This document shows, piece after piece, positions 50,766 to 58,659 of a DNA stretch of 64,000 nt. Numbering within the stretch: the first letter of the stretch is position 1; every line of letters starts with the position of its first letter. The translations under genes and the position numbers were made by a program. A model generated the notes under the pieces. That model saw only the letters and a program-made list of their open reading frames with translations. It did no database searches and was not told the DNA's origin. Source of the stretch: a bacterium (GTDB taxonomy: Bacteria; Bacteroidota; Ignavibacteria; Kapaibacteriales; UBA2268); NCBI GenBank assembly GCA_024711295.1, contig JANJTB010000016.1, positions 1 to 64,000 on the forward strand, given 5' to 3'.

Positions 50766-50796
50766 TTTGGTTTGAATAAGAAACGTCGTACTTTTG
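50766..50796 (+). promoter_or_regulatory. Bacteroidota-type promoter for the 50.8-kb lipoprotein gene
   Basis: TTTG (50766-50769), 19-nt spacer and TACTTTTG (50789-50796), a full consensus match 31 nt before the ATG. Confidence 0.62.
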
Positions 50797-50826
50797 AATA
50801 AATAAACCTAATATTGGTGGTATATC

Positions 50827-52041
50827 ATGAAAAGAATATATCAAGCTCTATGGTCAGCATTAATTGCAATTTTAATATTTGCCTGCGATGACTCAAATGT
50901 AAATATTGTTGATAATGATATTGACAATCAATTTTCAAAAATTTTATTTACTCCTGACTCACTTTCATTTCCAAATGATACTACGATTGCTCAAGTCACA
51001 TTTTATGGTATTGATTTCAGTAAGATTATCCCGGATTCAATTATCATTGATAACTCAAATGTAAGCTTTGAAAGGCTTGAAGTCAAAAAAATAATTGCCA
51101 GCCTAAAAGGAATATCAAGAGGCACCCACAGCATTGATTTCTTTCATAAATCGAGCAAAGTAACTCTTGATAAAAAGCTAATTATTACTTATGATGAATC
51201 AGCTCCTCCAAGTGCCAAGAGTATTTATTTCACACCTGATACTTTGTATATTGATATGATAAATTACCAAAATACTATAAACTTATACGGAGTATCATTT
51301 TATAAATATAAGATTGATTCTGTATTCGTAGGTAAGGAAAAGTGTCAATTAGGTAGTAAGGGGGTTTCAATACTTCCAATTCATACCACAATAACTAAGA
51401 CTGGCAATTATCCGGTAATTATATATTATAAAGGAAACAAAATTGAACTTCAAAAAAAATTGACAATAATTAATTCAATTATTGATTTTGATGTACAATT
51501 TTTTGACACTATAATTTATTCGGTTCAAAATATACCAATTTTATACAAATATTCCAACTTTCCTGAAAGGCAAATTATGTTTAATCAAAATTATGAATTG
51601 AATCAATTTACACGAAATTTAAATAGGGATGTATTCAAAATAAATTATTCAAAAGGGATTACAAGTTTTGATATGAGTATTGAGTTTGACAATCAGTATA
51701 GGATTATTAAGAAGTTAACATCAGGTAGTTACAACAGAACAAGCTATAATCCACCTTATGTAGAACACCAAAATAGATTAACCTTATATAATCTCCCATT
51801 TAAAATCAATAGATATGACAACAATAAGATAGAGCTGGCTATTGATCTGATTGGTTCTATTATTAATGACTATTTCCCATTGACAGTATATGAATATGCA
51901 TGGTGGGGTGGAAGCCAAAAAAATAATGATCGTTCGTATGGGTTCACAACTACTAAAGTCGAACCAACAACAGGGAGAGATATAAATTATTACCCGGCAA
52001 CGGAATCGTCTTCTATAAGAATTTATCTTAGGAATTACTAA
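50827..52041 (+). CDS. Lipoprotein of unknown function with repeated beta domains
   Basis: A 404-residue lipoprotein with lipobox ILIFAC (Cys20). Two similar segments, ILFTPDSLSFPNDTTIAQVTFYG and IYFTPDTLYIDMINYQNTINLYG, suggest tandem Ig/IPT-like beta domains in the first 200 residues. The rest (NQNYELNQFTRNLNRD, FDMSIEFDNQYRIIKKLTSGSY) is beta-rich without a recognised family. It has its own promoter. It probably sits on the outer membrane. No enzyme motif and no T9SS tail. An antitoxin fragment lies just downstream on the other strand. Confidence 0.75.
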   Translation: MKRIYQALWSALIAILIFACDDSNVNIVDNDIDNQFSKILFTPDSLSFPNDTTIAQVTFYGIDFSKIIPDSIIIDNSNVSFERLEVKKIIASLKGISRGTHSIDFFHKSSKVTLDKKLIITYDESAPPSAKSIYFTPDTLYIDMINYQNTINLYGVSFYKYKIDSVFVGKEKCQLGSKGVSILPIHTTITKTGNYPVIIYYKGNKIELQKKLTIINSIIDFDVQFFDTIIYSVQNIPILYKYSNFPERQIMFNQNYELNQFTRNLNRDVFKINYSKGITSFDMSIEFDNQYRIIKKLTSGSYNRTSYNPPYVEHQNRLTLYNLPFKINRYDNNKIELAIDLIGSIINDYFPLTVYEYAWWGGSQKNNDRSYGFTTTKVEPTTGRDINYYPATESSSIRIYLRNY

Positions 52042-52107
52042 AATAAAGCTCCTGTTGCCACCCAACAAAGCGACAGTCGGTATTTTTTCAAATTAATAAT
52101 TGATAAA

Positions 52108-52224
52108 TTAACAGAAGCTAAAATCCTCAACCGGTAAATCGATTTTTTTATTTATCTGCTTTATGTTGTTGTGAATATCAAGGAATAATTTTTCGATATT
52201 TTCTAAATCTTTGCCTTCAAAAAA
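52108..52224 (-). pseudogene. Truncated copy of the MqsA/YgiT-type zinc-finger antitoxin gene
   Basis: On the minus strand this frame reads FFEGKDLENIEKLFLDI then HNNIKQINKKIDLPVEDF and SFC followed by TAA, closely matching the last ~40 residues of the gene at 55417-55668 (YFEGKDLENIEKLFFDI, NNRKQVNKKIEVPVFDF). The CxxC half is missing and a stop lies just upstream in frame, so it is a decayed duplicate. Part of the DNA around 52188-52220 is almost identical to 55496-55531. The upstream 100 nt also reads VVVPPINVSVVEDF in another frame, hinting at a second antitoxin scrap. Confidence 0.75.
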
Positions 52225-52360
52225 TCTTCAACTACTGAAACATTAATTGGAGGAACAACAACGTCAAAATTCAAATTATAATATTTCTACTACTTACAGC
52301 CATAATAACTAATAAGAAGAAAAAATGGCAAATAAACAATCTTAGTTTGCATTACAATTA

Positions 52361-55309
52361 TTACTTCAAAACAATCAATTTTTTCGTTACAATTCCCTGT
52401 GGAGATTCAATAACAAAATAATAGCAGTCAGAACTAAATTCATTTAAATTCATAGAGAAGTTCTCTTGATATTCTCCTGGAGCATAATTCCCTTCATTTA
52501 AGTCTTTAAGTTTGAGCCCATTAATATCATAAATTGAAAATTTTAAATATTTTTCATATTTTAAATTAAATTTTATACTAAAATTGCTTTGAATTGGATT
52601 TGGAAATAATTCTTCCATCATAATTACATTTGTAGTATCAATAATTATAGAATCTTGATTTTTAATATCTAATATTTCAATTTTTGCAAAATAAGTATAA
52701 CTATTGGAAATCAACCCTGAAATATAGAATATATTGGATGAATCCCAATAAATCTTATTTCCTCCGCTATTTAAATAACTCAAAATATAAGTTTTATCAG
52801 TATTTTCCTTCAAATCATAATATCTGATTGCTAATTTGTTATCAATATTATACAATATTATAGCCTTATCATCTGGAACATAAACAAAATCTTGTTGAAC
52901 ATTAATTGTATCTGAATATAAAACTCTCTTGTAAATTTCATCGGTTAATAGATTTATTTTAGCAAAAATTTCTCTCTTTTTTAAATCAACATAGAAAATA
53001 TATAATTCATTTCCAACCTGATTCATTTTTACATTTACTATAAATTGAGAGCCATAATCATCAGGTATTAAATAATCCTTAATTACCTTTCCCTCATAAT
53101 CAATCTTAGAAATCATTAAATTCTTTGTTGTTACAAGACGTGAGAGGTAAAAACCATCTTGTATCTTGTTTGTATAAGCATTTGCTAAAGAATTTGTATG
53201 AGTAAACCAAGCAGTAAATTCAGGTTTGTTAGTAATAATTTTTTTGTTATTTATAATTTGAAAATCATATTTGTCGCCTTTTGAATTTAATTTAAGAACA
53301 GCAACTCTCCCAGAATCATCTAAGCAAACTGCGTATGGTAATTGCCCATAACTTACACCATTAATCAATGGTACCAATGTATCGGAACTAATGTAATCAT
53401 ATATAGCACTACCTAAAAATATTTTCTGACCAGTCTTATAATTTCTGTACTCATTGATACCTTTGGTATCTTGTAGAATCTTATTATTACCATTAGTGTC
53501 AACATTATTTACATCAATCCAGTGATATTTTGATGGATATGGAGCTCCTTCTGTCAATTGTATATAAACATTACCTGAATTATCCTTAAAAAAAGGGCGA
53601 AATACAGATCGCCAATAATTATATATGCCATTAAAATTTTGTTTTGAAAACTTTAGTTTTTCAATATCTTTATGGAAAACCTTATAATATTTTGAGAGAA
53701 CATAGAAGTATCCATAAGCATTTTTGATAATATATTGTATTTTATATGAACCAACTTGTGGAAAATCAAGATAAGGATTATTTTCATCTACAGTATCATT
53801 AACAATCCAGGTATGTGAATATGGGTCATCAACTGGTTGTGTTTTATTAACTATTTTGACAGTTGCGGGAGCATATCCAATTGGTGGGTCTAAATCAAAA
53901 TCCGGAGTAAGCAATTGTGCAATATTAATCAACTCCTTTTTTTCTATTATTTTGTATTCAGATTCAAATTCTACTTCAAGTGTTACAGAATATTTCCCCG
54001 GTTTCTCGTAGATGTGAATAGGATCTTTCAAATTTGAAGATTTACCATCTCCGAAATTCCATTTTATTGATTTTGAATTTCCTAAAATTGTACTAAAAAA
54101 GTGTACTTCTTCATTAATTCTGTAGCGAGTTCCTGATGCCGAGAAAAACGTTGTATCAACATTTTGATACAAATAAGGTTTTATCCATTTTAAAATAGAA
54201 TTACATTTGCCACTATTGATTTCTTGGTTACATCTAAAAATAATACCCTTTTTTCCTTTTAACATAATTGGTGATGTATTATAAGAATCCACAAAAGTAA
54301 ATTCTTGAACAATATTACCATTTTCTATGTCAGTCAGGGCAATGTTTTTACCATTATAAAAACAACTAAAACCTTCAATATCAGAAATTATACCTCCGGA
54401 ATTATCTTTATATCTACCCTTATTAGGTATAATTTGTTTTGTTTCAAGAGAATAAATTAATGGTGAGTTGGCTAATGCAAAAATGATTTTCTCATTTGGT
54501 ATTATTCTTAGGTCAAAGTAATTAATTTTTGTGGAACTGATATTATCCATTCTTGAGATTTTCTTAAAATTAATATCATATTCACAATATAAAGTTGGAC
54601 CTTGGGATACTATAAACATAACCTTATTATTTACAATGTCCCATTGAGGTTTGTCTACGTTGTAGTTATTAATTAAAACTTTGGATAAATCACTTGTATT
54701 TATAAAATAGGTTTTATACTTGTCATAATAATTTGGCGTCCCATTGTATGTAGAGATTGCCCAGTTTGATCTACAAGTTGTTAAAATATATTTTCCATCT
54801 TCTGATTTGAATGAACTAATTGAGATATTATATTGGTGTTCGCCATATTTTTTGGTTTCAAACCATGTTTCTTCAAAAATTTTATTTTTTTTATCAAGAT
54901 CATATACAGCATAATAAACTTCATAATTATCTTTTTTTTCACCACTATCAATTAATTTAAACCATGAATAGGAGCAAATGGTCATATCATCATTTAAATC
55001 AATGGAATATTGATATTTTGTATCTTTTTTAATTGTATCGCTAAGAACTTTGATAGTATCAGATTTTATTATTTCGGCTGTTTCCAGACTTAGTTGAGTA
55101 ATATAAATATCTTTATCAAAAGTAAATCCTGATATATAAAGAAAATTAGTATCAATATTATGTACTTTCAGGATACTTTTGGGATCAACATTAGGGTTAG
55201 CAAAGTAATAAGTAGAATCTTTTATCCAGTTTCCTGATTGTGTCATACAATCTGTAGAAAAAAGCAATATTCCTAAAAGAATTAATAGACAATGTAAAAA
55301 TTTTTTCAT
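52361..55309 (-). CDS. Secreted PKD-domain protein with T9SS tail
   Basis: A 982-residue exoprotein from the ATG at 55309 (other in-frame starts lie 4 and 14 codons upstream). Signal peptide: MKKFLHCLLILLGILLFSTDCMTQS. Residues ~20-380 form a beta-rich, propeller-like region (ETAEIIKSDTIKVLSD, YDLDKKNKIFEE). Two PKD domains follow: IKWNFGDGKSSNLKDPIHIYEKPGKYSVTL and PIGYAPATVKIVNK...FPQVGSYKIQYIIKN. A second beta-rich region then leads to the T9SS tail FPNPIQSNFSIKFNLK...EFSSDCYYFVIES ending KKLIVLK. Codon use is very AT-rich. Likely surface-exposed; function unknown. Confidence 0.88.
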   Translation of the reverse strand: MKKFLHCLLILLGILLFSTDCMTQSGNWIKDSTYYFANPNVDPKSILKVHNIDTNFLYISGFTFDKDIYITQLSLETAEIIKSDTIKVLSDTIKKDTKYQYSIDLNDDMTICSYSWFKLIDSGEKKDNYEVYYAVYDLDKKNKIFEETWFETKKYGEHQYNISISSFKSEDGKYILTTCRSNWAISTYNGTPNYYDKYKTYFINTSDLSKVLINNYNVDKPQWDIVNNKVMFIVSQGPTLYCEYDINFKKISRMDNISSTKINYFDLRIIPNEKIIFALANSPLIYSLETKQIIPNKGRYKDNSGGIISDIEGFSCFYNGKNIALTDIENGNIVQEFTFVDSYNTSPIMLKGKKGIIFRCNQEINSGKCNSILKWIKPYLYQNVDTTFFSASGTRYRINEEVHFFSTILGNSKSIKWNFGDGKSSNLKDPIHIYEKPGKYSVTLEVEFESEYKIIEKKELINIAQLLTPDFDLDPPIGYAPATVKIVNKTQPVDDPYSHTWIVNDTVDENNPYLDFPQVGSYKIQYIIKNAYGYFYVLSKYYKVFHKDIEKLKFSKQNFNGIYNYWRSVFRPFFKDNSGNVYIQLTEGAPYPSKYHWIDVNNVDTNGNNKILQDTKGINEYRNYKTGQKIFLGSAIYDYISSDTLVPLINGVSYGQLPYAVCLDDSGRVAVLKLNSKGDKYDFQIINNKKIITNKPEFTAWFTHTNSLANAYTNKIQDGFYLSRLVTTKNLMISKIDYEGKVIKDYLIPDDYGSQFIVNVKMNQVGNELYIFYVDLKKREIFAKINLLTDEIYKRVLYSDTINVQQDFVYVPDDKAIILYNIDNKLAIRYYDLKENTDKTYILSYLNSGGNKIYWDSSNIFYISGLISNSYTYFAKIEILDIKNQDSIIIDTTNVIMMEELFPNPIQSNFSIKFNLKYEKYLKFSIYDINGLKLKDLNEGNYAPGEYQENFSMNLNEFSSDCYYFVIESPQGIVTKKLIVLK

Positions 55310-55416
55310 AATTTTTCTCATAAGAAACTTATAATAATTATATATATACACAATTATAATATTTAAGTTACAAAGTATTTTATAATTATTTGAATTTCCC
55401 TGAATTATTTCTCAAT

Positions 55417-55668
55417 TCAACATACTTCAAAATCAAAAACCGGTACTTCAATTTTTTTATTTACTTGCTTTCTGTTATTAATAATATCAAAAAATAGCTT
55501 TTCGATATTTTCTAAATCTTTGCCTTCAAAGTACTGCTCACCACAAAATGCACAAACTTTGCTCGGCACATCATTTACAATCATAAACTTAGAATCATGC
55601 TTATAAATATACTGTACATATTTTTGTTCTAAGTTTTTATTCCCACAAAAGACACTTTTATCCTTCAT
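55417..55668 (-). CDS. YgiT/MqsA-type zinc-finger antitoxin-like protein
   Basis: An 83-residue protein starting at the ATG at 55668, supported by AAAGAGG 5 nt upstream; a start five codons earlier is less likely. It carries VFCGNK near the N-terminus and VPSKVCAFCGEQYFEG, the VPAxVCxxCGE signature of YgiT-type zinc fingers, followed by a helix-rich region (DLENIEKLFFDIINNRKQ) that resembles the dimerisation half of MqsA. One Cys of the first CxxC knuckle is absent (only FCG), so zinc binding may be weakened. The usual partner toxin (DUF4258 or MqsR) is not present. A truncated duplicate lies at 52.1 kb. Confidence 0.72.
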   Translation of the reverse strand: MKDKSVFCGNKNLEQKYVQYIYKHDSKFMIVNDVPSKVCAFCGEQYFEGKDLENIEKLFFDIINNRKQVNKKIEVPVFDFEVC

Positions 55669-55697
55669 ATTAACCTCTTTCATAAGAACTTGAAAAC

Positions 55698-55886
55698 CTA
55701 TACAATTGCAAGTTCTCTTTTCAAGTCAGTATGTGAAACCCATATTTTGTTTTCCTGTTTGACTTTTAGTGCAGAATCGTAATCTTCTTTATCCTGCTCA
55801 ATAACCTTTAATCTTTTATATTCTTCATAATCAAGAATTACAGCTATTGGATTATTGCTCTCTCTAATAATCTGTGTTTTAATCAT
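55698..55886 (-). CDS. Phd/YefM-like antitoxin
   Basis: A 62-residue protein, MIKTQIIRESNNPIAVILDY followed by EEYKRLKVIEQDKEDYDSAL and ending WVSHTDLKREL. This is the layout of prevent-host-death antitoxins that pair with RelE/ParE toxins: a short DNA-binding beta-alpha N-terminus and a toxin-wrapping C-terminal tail. It lies directly after the toxin gene on the same strand, and its start falls 8 nt inside the toxin's ancestral 3' end. The order toxin-then-antitoxin is the HigBA-like arrangement. It looks intact, unlike the toxin. Confidence 0.78.
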   Translation of the reverse strand: MIKTQIIRESNNPIAVILDYEEYKRLKVIEQDKEDYDSALKVKQENKIWVSHTDLKRELAIV

Positions 55887-56145
55887 TATAAATATCCTTT
55901 CGATGTTTTATTTCTTAGACGAACATAATATTATTTTCATTGTCGAATATAACTCTATAATTACCAATCCTTAATCTTCTAAATTCTCCGAATCTGCCTT
56001 TCAAAAATTTAATATCATGCTTATCTAATGGAGATGAAGCATATCTTTCAATACCAGTTAAAATTCTTTCTGCATCTTTAAAATTTGAAGCCGAAATATT
56101 TTTTATTTGCTTAACAGCCTTTTCTGAATATTTTATTTCGAGCAT
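55879..56145 (-). pseudogene. RelE/ParE-type toxin gene interrupted by an in-frame TAA
   Basis: The intact part (from 56145) encodes 76 residues: MLEIKYSEKAVKQIKN, ILTGIERYASSP, DIKFLKGRFGEFRRLRIGNYRVIFD, all typical of RelE-superfamily mRNA interferases. The frame stops at TAA 55915-55917 after NNIMFV, but continuing past it reads EIKHRKDIYND and a second TAA at 55879-55881. That continuation is the conserved last strand and catalytic-end motif (HRKDIY) of the family. Thus one nonsense codon removes the conserved C-terminus. Either the toxin is inactivated or the product is truncated. The antitoxin downstream is intact, a state that is harmless to the cell. Confidence 0.82.
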
Positions 56146-56295
56146 TTTTAAAAGTAATTAATTTTTAATAATGTTCGATTTCTATTTAAAAACAAACGAT
56201 ATTTAACTTTTCAATTTAAATTCTACCGACATACATTTACTAAAATACAAAAAATTACATACTCACAAAAACGTTTTATAGTTTCAATATTGCCC

Positions 56296-56319
56296 GTAGA
56301 GAAATTTGTTAAGATGTGA
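56296..56319 (+). pseudogene. Orphan remnant of a T9SS 'VEKFVKM' tail
   Basis: This reads VEKFVKM followed by TGA, identical to the last seven residues of the tail at 57.8 kb. Nothing upstream in frame resembles a T9SS domain, so only the end survives. The 3' flank also aligns with that of the 57.8-kb gene (CCACACCCAAAAAGTG against CCACAACCCGAAAGTT). Confidence 0.62.
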
Positions 56320-56352
56320 GTTTTTGTCATTTGAATTGAATTAAAGAGATAT

Positions 56353-56377
56353 TAGTGCCACACCCAAAAAGTGTAGC
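56353..56377. repeat. Imperfect hairpin shared by T9SS-gene 3' flanks
   Basis: GTGCCACAC and GTGTAGCAC pair with one mismatch around CCAAAAA. Related sequence follows the T9SS stop at 57.8 kb (CCACAACCCGAAAGTTTGGTGCATTTAC), and its right half appears after the T9SS stop at 1.2 kb (GTGGCACATTTACAAAA). Confidence 0.5.
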
Positions 56378-56542
56378 ACAATTTATCTAAAAATTTGTAA
56401 TTTTTACAAATCTGAAAAATAATTTAAAAAAAATGAGCAAAAAAGTGATTTTTTTCATTTTTTTTGAGACGTTTTCAAATTTGATGTGTTACTCTTAAAG
56501 TAGAAAGTTACAAATTCTAAAAAAGTTGTATAGGAAACGGAA

Positions 56543-57796
56543 ATGAAGAAATTATTAATGATGTTCATTGTATTGTTTTTTAATACTAATTGCAACCTTA
56601 AAGCAGATTATTTGTTTGCTTGGGGTTTGAATGACTACGGTCAGCTTGGAAACGGAAAAAACGAGAGAACAATTTTATATCCAATACAAATTGGATATGA
56701 TTCAACATGGGTTGATATACAATCTGGCGAAAGGTTTTCTATGGCTTTGAAAAGTGACGGTACTCTATGGGCTTGGGGTCAAAATAACTTTGGACAATTA
56801 GGTGATGGTATTCAAATTGATAAATTTATTCCATCGCAAATTGGTAAAGACAGTGATTGGCTGGAAGTTTCTTGTTGGACAGAACACGCATTAGCACTTA
56901 AAAAAGATGGTACAATGTGGGCGGTAGGAAGTAATGGTGCCGGTCAATTAGGTGATGGTACTCAAATTGATAAATGGGGATTTATTAATATTGGTAAAGG
57001 TTTCAAATGGAATAAGATTGCTGCCGGAACTTCTCATTAATTAGCTATCAGAGAAGATAGTACATTATGGTCTTGGGGCAATAATTCTTACGGCGAGCTT
57101 GGTGATAGCTCAAGAATTGGAAAATTTTATCCTACTCATATTATGACAAATAACAAATTTATTGACGTTTCTGCAGGGTGGTTTAAGTCAATTGCTATTG
57201 ACACTGGTGGGAATTTATGGTACTGGGGAAGACGACTAATATCAACAACAGACCAACCATCAGGTCAGGATGGCTTAATTCCATCTTCATATAAATCTTT
57301 AATTAATTGGTTACATGCTGAATGTGGATATTATCATGCTGTAGGAATTAAAAAGGATAATTCAATTTGGGCGTGGGGCAGAAATTGGGAAGGACAGATA
57401 GGTGATAGTACAAATAATCATCAAGGTGTACCTATCCAAATTGGTCATAATAATTTATGGACTAAAATTAATGGGAAATGGTTCTTTACACTTGCTTTAA
57501 GCAAAACTGGACAAAAAGAAACGACTTCCATAAGGGTGAATAGTGAGCATACAAATTTTATTTCAATCTATCCCAATCCTGCAGAGGATTTTATCACAAT
57601 CCAATTAAGCAACAAAGGGCTTCAGCCCTTTGCCGCAGGAGACAAAGTTCAAATATTTGATATTCTTGGGATTGAGATTATGTACGAATTAATTCATCCG
57701 ATGACTGCCAGTCATCTGATGAATGTCAAGAAGTTACTAGCAGGGGTATATTTCATCAGGGTCGGAGATAAGGTTGAGAAGTTTGTTAAGATGTAA
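56543..57796 (+). pseudogene. RCC1-repeat T9SS protein gene interrupted by an in-frame TAA
   Basis: One frame of 418 codons encodes a signal peptide (MKKLLMMFIVLFFNTNCNLKA), about six RCC1-type repeats (LFAWGLNDYGQLGNG, LWAWGQNNFGQLGDG, MWAVGSNGAGQLGDG, LWSWGNNSYGELGDS) and a T9SS tail (YPNPAEDFITIQLSN, VQIFDILGIEI, LLAGVYFIRVGDKVEKFVKM). It is broken by TAA at 57038-57040, within AGTSH-stop-LAIREDSTLW, where the repeat expects Ser; TCA to TAA is a single base change. The downstream half remains open from that point. AGGAAA precedes the ATG. A truncated 165-residue product without a T9SS tail would be exported to the periplasm at most. Confidence 0.85.
57614..57631. repeat. Perfect palindrome AAAGGGC-TTCA-GCCCTTT within a T9SS tail
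   Basis: Seven-base arms flank a 4-nt loop. The element is read through as KGLQPFA in the T9SS domain. Related copies occur at 1039-1056 (coding) and 14610-14620 (intergenic). Confidence 0.7.
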
Positions 57797-57855
57797 TCCG
57801 GTATAATTGTTCCACAACCCGAAAGTTTGGTGCATTTACAAAAATTTCTATAAAA

Positions 57856-57891
57856 ATTCCCGCTACCACCAAAAACTGCGATAGCGGGAAT
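57856..57891 (-). terminator. Terminator of the sdhCAB operon
   Basis: Arms ATTCCCGCTA (57856-57865) and TAGCGGGAAT (57882-57891) pair perfectly. Read on the minus strand the hairpin lies 22 nt past the sdhB stop and is followed by a short T-rich stretch. It may also stop the converging RCC1 transcript. Confidence 0.75.
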
Positions 57892-57912
57892 ATTTATAAA
57901 AACTCTAAAATT

Positions 57913-58659
57913 TTACTTACTCGAAATAGCAGCACTCATATATTCACGGTTTAACATTGCAATGAAGTTCACTGAAATGCTCTTTGGGCATGCCGCTTCA
58001 CATTCATAATGATTTGTGCAGGCACCAAATCCTTCTTTGTCCATCTGCTCCACCATTGCAAGAGCTCTGCGTTTACGCTCTGCTTGTCCTTGAGGTAGAA
58101 GTGCATACTGACTGACTTTTGCACCTGTAAACAGCATAGCAGCACCATTAGGGCAAGCGGCAACACATGCACCACAACCGATACACTGCGCTGCATCCAT
58201 GGATTTATCCGCTTTTTCCTTTGGTACGGGTAGGGCATTGGCATCAGGGGCATGACCGGTACCGACACTCACGTATCCACCTGCAGCTTGTATCCTGTCG
58301 AGTGCAGATCTATCCACCACCAAATCCTTGACCACAGGGAATGCTTTTGCTCGGAATGGCTCAATATACAGAGTCTGACCATCAGAAAATTTCCGCATGT
58401 GTAACTGGCATGTAGTTGTAGCTTTTTCTTCTCCGTGAGGTCTTCCATTTATAGTTAGAGAGCAACATCCGCAAATACCTTCGCGACAATCATGGTCGAA
58501 GGCAATAGGATCGTCACCTTTTGTAATAAGGTCTTCGTTGAGTACGTCCAGCATTTCGAGGAATGACATGTGTTCGCTAACGTCATTAACATCATACTTA
58601 ACAAAGTCTCCATTCGAGCTACTGTTTTTTTGTCTCCATACGTTTAAAGTCAATTTCAT
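57913..58659 (-). CDS. sdhB: Succinate dehydrogenase/fumarate reductase iron-sulfur subunit
   Basis: A 248-residue subunit carrying the three Fe-S clusters that wire the flavin to the haem subunit. Visible ligands are Cys58, Cys63, Cys66 and Cys84 for [2Fe-2S]; [15 protein letters not shown] (Cys159, 162, 165, 169) for [4Fe-4S]; and Cys214, Cys220, Cys224 in [15 protein letters not shown] for [3Fe-4S]. Its start overlaps the sdhA stop (TAATG). The N-terminus [19 protein letters not shown] and the b558-type operon order match Bacteroidota/Bacillus-like enzymes that use menaquinone, which can work as succinate:quinone or quinol:fumarate oxidoreductase. Confidence 0.96.
   Translation of the reverse strand: MKLTLNVWRQKNSSSNGDFVKYDVNDVSEHMSFLEMLDVLNEDLITKGDDPIAFDHDCREGICGCCSLTINGRPHGEEKATTTCQLHMRKFSDGQTLYIEPFRAKAFPVVKDLVVDRSALDRIQAAGGYVSVGTGHAPDANALPVPKEKADKSMDAAQCIGCGACVAACPNGAAMLFTGAKVSQYALLPQGQAERKRRALAMVEQMDKEGFGACTNHYECEAACPKSISVNFIAMLNREYMSAAISSK

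Larger units (their letters stand above)
56146..56542. other. Gene-free AT-rich segment with T9SS-tail scrap and hairpin
   Basis: About 400 nt separate the toxin gene from the RCC1 gene. The segment contains an orphan T9SS end at 56296-56319 and, 34 nt after it, an imperfect hairpin at 56353-56377. Apart from these I see only A/T-rich sequence. No promoter fitting the consensus was found before the RCC1 gene. Confidence 0.6.

Noticed and set aside
55915-57040. Reassignment of TAA to a sense codon
   Set aside because: TAA ends many intact genes in the window, for example the RSH gene at 10069 and sdhA, so two interruptions do not support a changed code.
57143-57796. Separate gene starting at the internal ATG after the RCC1 stop
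   Set aside because: It is in the same frame as the upstream half, starts mid-repeat, and has no signal peptide, which a T9SS protein needs. One interrupted gene explains it better.
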